Program-made: the position numbers and the translations under genes | The notes under the pieces: model-generated | Databases searched by the model: none | What the model was told of the DNA's origin: nothing | The model's input: only the letters and a program-made list of their open reading frames with translations | Shown here: piece after piece, positions 55,348-64,000 of the stretch | How the letters are laid out: each line of letters begins with the position of its first letter | Position numbering within the stretch: the first letter of the stretch is position 1 | Origin: Dimorphilus gyrociliatus | Lineage: Eukaryota > Annelida > Polychaeta > Dinophilidae | DNA: 64,000 nucleotides | Direction of reading: 5' to 3' | Assembly: GCA_904063045.1 (NCBI GenBank) | Contig: CAJFCJ010000013.1 | Location: 1 to 64,000, forward strand

Positions 55348-58300
55348 ATGGCCAACCCAAGGGAATCCATGTTGTTGACAGAAGATAAGTTGGAAGAATT
55401 AAGAAACGCCTTTCAGACGGTTAGTATTATGAACCGGATTTTAAATTCCCGTAATAGAATAACAGAAAAAAGGCGTGTTATGTTGTTCTTTTCTTTCAAC
55501 ATTTCGGAAATCCGTATAAAATTTCATCAAAATATATTAAAGATTCTTAGAAATATCTCACTTTGCATGAATCAATTTTTATTTTTATCGTACATTACTA
55601 AATAAAATATAGCAATGTAATTTAACAATACTAAGTTCTATATTGAAAAATAAAAAAATCGTCTAGATTTTCTTACAGTCTTGTAGACTGTTCATTTGTA
55701 TAGAAACTATTAAATGGAAAAGAATTAAATATAATTATGATTTTCGATTTACCGATTAAAATACTTCCATTTTGAAATCGCAGCTGCTGTCGAATTTCCA
55801 CAAAAAATTTTTATAATAATAAAAAATAATAGTTGACAGATTTTTAACTTTATATAACATATATTCAAATATATTATATATATACATGTATGTATGTATA
55901 TATGTTATTTATAATTACATTATATGTATAGGCACATTATGTGTATATGTATAGTATATTATAGAATGATTCATCGTAACTTATAGATACTGTATATAGA
56001 TAATTAAATTCATCGGATGAATAAGATATATGTAGGATTTTTATCTATTTACTATTTTGGATGAAAAATTTCTAATGATGATTCATAACAATCACTTAAG
56101 CTTATATGGTAATGCTTAAGAATACACTGATTCACGGAAGAAGAAATTGCTAACTAGTCACGACTTACTACTAGATTTCTACTAATAAAATTAAAAACTT
56201 GCAATTTCCAAGATGTTAATGTAATTCATTGGGTTATAGCATCTCTTACAGAGAAAAATCATTAGAAATATATATATATATATTTAATGTATAAAGAAAA
56301 AGAAACAAGAAACTCTTGTCTATCATTTTGAATTTCATTTTCTTTATCATGCCAAATAGTGAGATAGTAAATTTTTGATTATTTAATTAACAGTAATACA
56401 AATGTGTTTGAGTAATTTTCCATCAATTTTGTAGCTAATTGCTAAAGCTATTCAATTCGTGTAAACATATATATATATATTTATGTTTATATATATACAT
56501 ATATATTTCTACAAAGCCGATATCTAGAACTGAGCTATCATTCTGTTTGCCTTTATAGATAGTATATATTTAGAATAATTACTACTAATATTGTTGAACA
56601 ATATTTCTATTTATCATTTAATGTGCAAATTTAACTTGTACTTGTAATCATATTAAATACTATAAATACCTATATACTTATATGCTTATATGCATGTCTA
56701 TCAAGTTTGATAATTTATTTTTTAATACAAGAATTTAAAGAATCAAAAAAATATTTTAAAATTAACAAGAAATTTAGTGTATATTTAAGGAATAATCAAT
56801 GTCTTTTTTTTTTTTTCCAACAGATCGATTTAGATGGAAGTGGCCATATAACAGTAATGGAACTAGGTGATGCATTGAAAGTTTGTGGTTTTACTTTACC
56901 TGGCCATGAAATTCGCGATCTAATACAAAGATATGATACAAATATCAAAGACGGAAAAATAGATTTTATGGAATTTCAACAGGTATAATATTTAAACTAG
57001 TTTCTATTAATGCTTTTATATATTTATATGTCGGGGCAAATTCAATTCTTTATCAAGATTAAACTTTCTAAATATTCATAAGATTAAATTTGTAATTTAA
57101 GTCTTATCAGAGAACTACGTCTCAATTTTAACTGTTCCATAATACGAGAGAAAAATTTTGATAAAGTACTGAATTTTGGCAAACTACAGGCATAAGCTTA
57201 TTTCTCTTTTTACTTTCTATTATTTAATATTTTAGTATATTATATGCTACCTTTCATAAACAAGGAAGTAACATTATGGAGCCGCAACTGAAAGTAGAAA
57301 GTGAATAGAATTAGAAAATTATTATAAAAAGATTATAAACATAAAAAACATTATAAACTCTCGTTTCATCTTTAAAAATTATAACAAAAATAAGATGGAT
57401 TCAGGTAGATTTGTTTTAAAAAAAAATCCCCTCCTCCTTTAAAAAAAAAATATATCCAATATTTTTAATGCTCTATTGTTACCCTTAAAATGTGAATAGT
57501 CGTTGATTTCAACTACTAGTGTTTACTTGTGTGTGTGTTTGTGTTTGTTTGTCTTTCTTTTTTTTGTTTTGTAATATTTTCAACTAAAAAGAAAAAGAGT
57601 AAAAAATATCTTCTAATAGCACGGACAATTTGATGTGTATTTTATTCCTTTATTTACTGTCACAAATAGAGATAGTTACGGAAGTAATTGTATTTTTTGC
57701 CCCCTTTTCACTTTTCTCCTTTTTTATTTGTTTATTTATTTCAAAACAAAATGATATCGATTGAACTCTTTAGGTTTGTATTTTAGTCTAATACAAAAGT
57801 ATAAAATTGAACTAATGAATGTTTAATTTTAGAATGAGATTTCTTTTACTATATATATTTATATTTATACGCGTAAATACCTTATAAATATTTGCTTTTT
57901 GATATGACAGCTATATGGTGATGTTAAAGCCAAGTACGATATTGGCCACACCTACAAGAAAAACGTTGCTAAAGCTACTAACGTTGTCACCCATGGAGGT
58001 ACGTCAATGGCATCATCGGTGGGAACCACTCATACTGTGAAAATAGAAGAACAAATGGCCTTTTCCAAATGGATCAATAGGTAGCATTATCGTTTATTGT
58101 TAAGAATTTTATTTTATACATTTAAATGTCAAATCATAATTATAGTTGTAGATTCATTAGGAGCCGTTATTAGATTAATAAGTAATAGATGATTATATAT
58201 ATTTATATATATCATTTAAAGTCTTGAGCACATTTGTTGTTAATGTCTTCAAATGTCGTTTATATTCAGCTGAAAAAATTGATAAAGTTTATAAAAAGAA

Positions 58301-60761
58301 TTTTTTTATGATTTATATTACGTTTATGGTGCACTTGTAGACTGTATGATTATTTGAATATTTCTTTTATGTTTATATTAACCACAAAACATATATTAAT
58401 ATAAAATTTATAAATTTCCTATTTTTATATTAAAACACAGCAACCTAGCTTCTGATGGCGATTGTCGAAATATATTACCGTTGAATGCCGAAGGAAATGA
58501 TCTTTATCATAAGTGCAGTGATGGGATTTTATTATGGTAAAAAGAAATTCTTTTAGTATTTATAACAAACAAACAAAAATACAAATTTTTCACTTTTAAT
58601 GTTTTTTTAAATATATAAATTTTTATACAGCAAATTAATTAATAAAGCTCAGCCAGGCACTATTGATGAAAGGGTAATGAATAAGGGAGCTAAATTATCG
58701 CTTTTCTCTAAAATGGAAAATTTAACATTGGCTCTTAAATCTGCACAATCAATTGGATGCAACATTGTGAATATTGGTTCGGATGATTTACATAAGGGTG
58801 CTCCTCATCTGGTTTTAGGCCTTTTATGGCAAATTATCAGAGTAAATTGCTTTTTTTTTTTAATTTATGTTTAATTATCGATTTGCATAGTTAAACGCCT
58901 GAAAAAGGCTTATATATACAGTATATATATTTATATATGTATATATATTTATGTATTATTTTTCACGTACAGATTGGTTTATTGGCTGATATCAATTTAC
59001 ACGACAATCCTGGACTTATACATTTATTGAATGAAGGTGAAACAATCGAGGAATTAATGAGACTATCACCAGAGGAAATATTAATTCGATGGGTTAATTA
59101 TCATTTGGCTAATTCCGACGCTAACCGAGCAAATGAGAATGTCCGCATAAACAACTTTGGAAGGGATATTGAAAATTCTATTGCCTATTACTATTTGATT
59201 CAGCAAATTGCACCAGCCGATACCAGAATTGATATTTCTGGTAAATCAGTAAGTAGTAGTTTAGAGATATAAATACATGTATATATTCAGTAATTGTATA
59301 TGTGTATGATTGAAATTCTTTTAACCGGCGACGTTTATGTCGATATGTTTCGATCAACATTGAGCTTAACCGATATTGAGTTTAACTGACAGTGCATCAG
59401 CCAAAATACCTTCTATATAGCAAAATTTCTTATTATCTTTTAATCAAAAATTGTACCCGATATAATGTTTGATGAAAGTTCTTTGAGGATTAATGCTGAT
59501 CGAAAGGTTATCGACAAATGATACTGTCGTATTCAAAATATTGTACATATATATTAATTTTTTTTTATCCTATTTGAAACCTAAAGGATGGAAATTTAGA
59601 GCATAGAGCGGAAAACATGTTACAGCAAGCCGAGAGAATCAATTGTAGAGCTTTCGTTCGTCCCTTGGACGTAGTAAAGGGAAACACAAAATTGAATATG
59701 GCTTTTGTTGCAAATTTATTCAACAATCATCCAGCCCTGGATAAGGTCACTGATAACGACCTCCTCGAGCAAATTGTCGACGAAACTAGGGAGGAGAAGA
59801 TGTATCGTAATTGGATGAATTCCTTGGGCGTTCGTCCCTTTGTTAATCATCTTTATTCCGATTTGAAGGACGCTCTTGTATATTTTCAACTTTTTGAAAA
59901 GATAAAGCCCGGTTCAGTCGACTATAGTCGTATTCCAAGTAATTTCAGTAAGCTAAAACAAAAGAGAATGATTGAAGAACTACGTAAGTTTTTAATGTGG
60001 TATTTTTTAAAAAAAAAACACACTTAACGTTTTATTTTAATATCTCCTCCAAACAGAAAATTGTAATTATGCCGTCGAATTGGGAAAGCAATTTAGATTT
60101 TCATTAGTTGGAATAGACGGTAGTAATCTAGCTCACGCTTCCGAGCATAAGAGCTATGCTCTTTGTATGTATTTACTTATAATTTTTCCCTATTCCTTTG
60201 ATAAGTTTTTTTTTCCGATTTCTTACAGCTCTAATTTGGCAACTAATGAAAGCTTATACGCTAAGCGTGTTATCTAAATTAAGTGGTACTGATAAACCGC
60301 TGGCAGAGAGCGCTATAGTTAGTTGGGCCAACCAAAAATTATCCAAAAAAGGCAAGACTTTCTCCGGTTTCGGTGACCAGAGATTAAGCGACGGAGTTAT
60401 TGTTATCGACGTGATTGATTCTATCCAGTCAAACATAGTCAACTACAGTCTAGTAAAGCAAGGTTCTGGTGAGGAGGTAAGACTAAAGGCTTAATTTAAT
60501 TTCCTTAGAAGAGAAAAACAAAATCTATTCACTTGAAAACTATTATAGTTTTAGAGTAAAGAGTAATCAATTATTTTTTTTTCTTAGGAAAAAACAAGCA
60601 ATGCTAAATTAGCTATTTCTTGGGCAAGAAAAATGGGTGCTGGCGTCTATGCTCTACCGGAAGATATAGTAGAAGTTAAACAAAAGATGGTTATGACCAT
60701 ATTCGCATGTCTAATGGCTGCCGAATTAGAGAATGAACAGAAAAAATCTACACAGTCTTAA
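55348..60761 (+). CDS. Plastin/fimbrin, actin-bundling protein
   Basis: Ten exons: 55348-55419, 56824-56982, 57911-58080, 58441-58536, 58631-58841, 58973-59248, 59587-59983, 60057-60164, 60229-60476, 60588-60761; 636 aa, the family's usual length. It cross-links actin filaments into bundles in the cytosol. N-terminal EF-hands: loop one D26[11 protein letters not shown]37 is canonical. Loop two around D62-T-N-I-K-D-G68...E74 has an extra residue before Gly, so it is probably weak for calcium. Four calponin-homology domains follow at roughly 120-240, 265-375, 395-500 and 515-625, with [25 protein letters not shown] and V-S-W-A-N-Q-K-L visible. The C-terminus keeps the A-L-P-E-D-I-V-E-V block. 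All junctions keep frame. The first two introns (1.4 and 0.9 kb) are the longest in the window. AATAAA near 61096 may end the transcript. Confidence 0.97.
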
Positions 60762-62159
60762 AAACGATCATTTTTTTTTTATCTGATTTCATCTTTTATT
60801 TTTGTTTATATATTTTTATTTCTTATATTTTTCCGCTTTTTAAAAACTTTAATAATTAGTTACTTAAATGGAATAATTAAGTAAGCAAGTTAATATGGCT
60901 GTTACAGCCACAAGTTGTACCTTTGAGAGAAAATTTTACATAATCTAAAATATTTTTTCCACTAATAATCACGTACAGTTTGGATTATTACAACGTTCTT
61001 TCGTATCTCAAAAAAAAAAAAAAACAAAAAAGACGGTTAATTAAATTTAAAGCCTTTTACTTTAACATTTTATTGAACAACGAAACTGTCCTGCAATAAA
61101 TGATAAATAAGGCATCAGAGCGAGTGTGATATGTTCTGATTAATTTCTTGTATTTTTATGTTTACATGTTTATACATAATGGTTCGATGCATAGTAGTTT
61201 TCTTTTATTTGATTCCATGAATAATAAGAAAGGGAACACTGATGATTGACGTTTATTTTATTCTGGCATTTTACCTAATTGTTTTGTCGTTGCAAGTCTA
61301 GTAGTGTTATTGACATATATATCGTGTGTATTTGGTATATATGTTTCATTTTATAACTAATTGTGTTTCTTTCTTTGCGGACGATAGATGTTTTTATTAA
61401 AGAAAATGTTTTTTTTTTTTAAAATATATTACGATCATCGAATAAAAAAACTTAATGACACAAAAAAGGATTTTTTTAACACTTGCCAAATATTTGCTGC
61501 ATAATTTATTTTTTACTAACTTATGTATAATTTATAAATGTTTCGTATAGCTGAGACACTGACGTGCAGAAATTCTCTACGATATGTACAATTTATGACT
61601 CGTTCGTCTTACACATCTATACAATACTTATACAAATACATAAGTATATTCAATTTTTTGATTTTGTCAGCCAACTATTCGGTGAACAATGTAAAATTAA
61701 AAAAAAAAATTCGCCTTTTAGCAGTATATTATATATATAATGAATTTTTTTTGCACGCGGCGATTATAATTAAGCATAATTAGCAAATAAATTGTTTGTA
61801 AAAAGTAAAAAAAAATGACAGAAAAAAAATTAAACAAGAGGTATTTTGTCAATATAAATATCTTCCCCTTTCCATCTATCTATTATCTTATCTTTAGCTC
61901 TCAGATTTCTTAATAGATGGCGAGAATTCAAATTCGTGTACATGCATACATGGCACGCATGAACTAAATTGATTTAAAAAAAAAATATTAATAAACATAT
62001 ATAAACGTACAAACAAACAAACAAACGATACATTAATTTTTGGCAACTGAAATTGACTCATGACTAAAGAAAAATGAATAATAAATAGAGCTTGTAATAA
62101 CAAGACTAAATCAAAATATATATATATTTAAATAAGTAAATTTAAACACACATGTATAA

Positions 62160-62160
<1 letters not shown>

Positions 62161-62201
<41 letters not shown>
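62161..62201. repeat. (TA)n microsatellite
   Basis: About 20 uninterrupted TA units. Confidence 0.95.
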
Positions 62202-62208
<7 letters not shown>

Positions 62209-62476
62209 GTATTTCTCTTTTTGCTTCAAAAAACGAGTGCACGCCGAAAATATTCTTTTTTTTTAGTAGAAAAGGAAAAAAAGAGAAGAGAAAAAAATTT
62301 CAATCTAAATCCGTTCAACGAGTAACTTGACAAGAGCAATACCGGAAAGTTAATTACTTTATAGGAAAAAAGATTCCAAAGGGAGATTGAAAAAATCGTC
62401 CAAATCAATATCATTTTGCGACAGGTTTTCATCTCTCTCTTTGCTTTTTTCAAATTGATTAAGCTTTCAAAAAGAA

Positions 62477-62477
<1 letters not shown>

Positions 62478-62521
<44 letters not shown>
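62478..62521. repeat. (TA)n microsatellite
   Basis: About 21 uninterrupted TA units, followed by imperfect TA-rich sequence. Confidence 0.95.
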
Positions 62522-62524
<3 letters not shown>

Positions 62525-62617
62525 TATATATATACATATATACAAAATGAATGATGTGTATGTACGTATATATATTTATACATATTGCTAAATTTGTGCG
62601 ATTTTTTTCTCCTATAA

Positions 62618-62749
62618 TCAGTGTTCACTATCGCCCCTTTTAGCGCGTCTGGATGGGGAATTAGACGCAGAAACCGAAGGACTTTGGCTATCTTTCGCCT
62701 TCAATTTCTTTCTCCAAGATGGTGCCCTTTTCAGTTTCGCGTCTCCCTT
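62618..62749 (-). CDS. Terminal exon of an unrecognised gene (partial)
   Basis: A minus-strand block follows a good acceptor (TTTTCAAACAG) and is open for 43 codons to TGA. It encodes K-G-D-A-K-L-K-R-A-P-S-W-R-K-K-L-K-A-K then a Ser/Pro-rich basic end (S-P-S-V-S-A-S-N-S-P-S-R-R). It is much less AT-rich than its surroundings, which supports coding. No upstream exon was found before the window edge, so the next gene on the plus strand may lie inside its intron. The protein end looks basic and disordered; function unknown. Confidence 0.5.
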   Translation of the reverse strand, partial: KGDAKLKRAPSWRKKLKAKDSQSPSVSASNSPSRRAKRGDSEH

Positions 62750-63027
62750 CTGTTTGAAAAAAAATAAACAATAAAATTATTCATTTTCCGTAAAACAATA
62801 AAATAGAAAAAAAACTCAAAAATTAAATGAAATAAAAATATTAGAAATAAAAAATATACATAACTTTTCTTTTAAAAAAAAAATATATATTTAAAACTAG
62901 TTTGTCAATTCTAAGAGTTATTGAGATAGCATGTTAACAAGTGTATACAACGTCATTGCCTATGAAATCGTTAAAAATGTGTATACTTTCAAGTATAAAA
63001 AATAAACTACATAAACTGTAATACAAC
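62750..63027. other. AT-rich gap
   Basis: Intron of the minus-strand gene and/or promoter of the plus-strand glycosyltransferase gene. No further exon recognised. Confidence 0.5.
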
Positions 63028-64000
63028 ATGCATCTAAAACGAAGTCGTATATTTGCACAAACATTTCCGCCCAAGTGTCTACTATTGAACGAGCTACACA
63101 TGGCTCCATCAATCATCCATAACCAAACGAAAGTCGAAATGACAAGAAGGCTTTATAAATACATTCTACTTGCAATCGTATCGGTTGTGTTTGTTATTAT
63201 ATGGAGGAATTCAAGTTCATCATCTCTACAAAGGGAGAGTAATAAATGGGCTTCACATAAACGTAAGAATAGCCATTTAAAAAAGGATTTTCAACCGAAA
63301 AGGACAAGCTACTATTATACTTGGCAATCTCAAAATGGTTTACCGTTTTCCATACGCTCCAATAGCGTTACTTTAAATTATTTGGGATTTCATAGTAAAA
63401 TCTACATTAAAGAATCACAAGCGCAGTCAATACGACCAACAGTAATCTTAGGCGGAGTTATTAACAAGTTCATACAAATAAAGTCTACAATAGCGTCTAT
63501 ACAGAAGCAACTGCCTCTCAATAGGATAGTAGTTTACGACATATCTCTTACTCCTTATCAGAGGAATTCGGTAAGTCAGCCACCGTATCCTTATCGCATT
63601 CTTGTCTGAAATTGTACATATTTACGATACCTTTCTCTCTAAAGATTTGACTTTTTATACAAATAAAATATTTATTCTCTAGCTCAAGAACTTGTGCAAT
63701 GTCGGAATTCGAGGTTTTCAAAAACGGTTTATCAATCCAAGGCGAGTTCGCTTTAAACACACTTGGAGGCCACTACTTTTACAAGTAAATAACAAATATA
63801 CATAATACTATAGTCTTGTCTTTTTTTCTCTCCTCTACAATACAGGAGGGGATAGGGAAAAGTACAATTTAGGTCATATTTATATAATTTATAATGAAAC
63901 CAACAGATGGCAGTGATTGAATTTGGCTCTATTCTCTGGCTGGAGCCGGGAGACGATCTACATATAACAGAAAATATATGGCAAACAACGATCGCTTCAG
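63028..64000 (+). CDS. Type II membrane glycosyltransferase-like protein (5' part)
   Basis: Exons 63028-63570, 63683-63784 and 63907 onward, all phase 0; the gene leaves the window. ATG 63139 is an alternative start (MTRRLYKYILLAIVSVVFVI), which places a single signal-anchor immediately at the N-terminus, as expected for a Golgi enzyme. The luminal part has T-V-I-L-G-G-V-I-N, then R-I-V-V-Y-D-I-S-L-T, L-C-N-V-G-I-R-G-F, K-H-T-W-R-P-L-L-L-Q and F-G-S-I-L-W-L-E-P-G-D-D-L. This order is typical of nematode-type DUF1647 and related animal glycosyltransferase-like proteins; the W-R-P-x-x-L-Q and I-L-W-L segments correspond to their conserved core. The Asp usually following the W is replaced by L-E. 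Donor sugar and acceptor are unknown. Confidence 0.7.

Larger units (their letters stand above)
60762..62617. other. Plastin 3' region and intergenic DNA
   Basis: AT-rich. The beginning is probably plastin 3' UTR. No exon recognised. A CTCF-like TAGATGGCGA lies at 61914-61923, and long (TA)n tracts lie at about 62161-62201 and 62478-62521. Confidence 0.6.

Noticed and set aside
1-64000. tRNA, rRNA and CRISPR-type features
   Set aside because: No cloverleaf with a GTTCRANYC box, no rRNA-like conserved block and no spaced direct repeats were found; this is animal nuclear DNA.

Overview
The window is nuclear DNA of an invertebrate animal. It is strongly AT-rich, and its genes are split by GT-AG introns that are mostly 57-150 bp long. 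Gene bodies include a complete plastin/fimbrin, TMEM86 lysoplasmalogenases, a fuseless-type membrane protein, a FLYWCH/MULE protein and an animal-type glycosyltransferase. I cannot name the species. Coding exons stand out as slightly less AT-rich islands among (TA)n, (CT)n, (GA)n and (AAT)n microsatellites.

Layout. 0.8-2.3 kb: FLYWCH zinc finger fused to a decayed MULE transposase domain. 4.6-6.0 kb: TMEM86 copy A. 9.1-24.4 kb: a run of small two- or three-exon genes on both strands, most from one family of paired, highly divergent KH-like domains. 25.5-26.7 kb: fuseless-like protein. 27.1-29.1 kb (minus): Ser/Asp/Asn-rich disordered protein. 30.6-37.3 kb: two more KH-like genes around TMEM86 copy B (minus). 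37.6-38.5 kb: a spliced-looking locus with broken reading frames. 39.3-44.5 kb: a convergent pair of paralogues of unknown function, with an intronless acidic protein between them. 46.4-47.6 kb (minus): a KH-like gene with a long polyglutamine tail. 50.0-51.2 kb (minus): TMEM86 copy C. 55.3-60.8 kb: plastin in ten exons. 62.6 kb (minus): a terminal exon of an unknown gene. 63.0 kb to the edge: 5' part of a type II membrane glycosyltransferase.

The most unusual content is the KH-like family: eight clear members, plus one possible member and one fragment, over about 38 kb. Most begin with a short exon ending in a beta strand and helix of the form V-P-x(3)-H-A-x-[YF]-[IL] followed by FG or a similar pair. 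A phase-1 intron then interrupts the codon where the GxxG loop of a KH domain would start. The second exon encodes the rest of that module and a second KH-like module. The arrangement resembles the KH plus KH-like pairs of Bicaudal-C and vigilin, but neither module has a GxxG loop. Individual copies have gained extra tails (acidic with a SUMO-interaction-like motif; polyglutamine). TMEM86 (three copies) and the 39-44 kb pair have also duplicated locally, in inverted orientation. The promoters of duplicated copies share short elements, and CTCF-like motifs lie between genes. The region therefore reads as a zone of local gene birth beside ordinary housekeeping genes.

All exon boundaries were read by eye from splice signals, frame continuity and comparison between paralogues. 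No database search or expression evidence was available.
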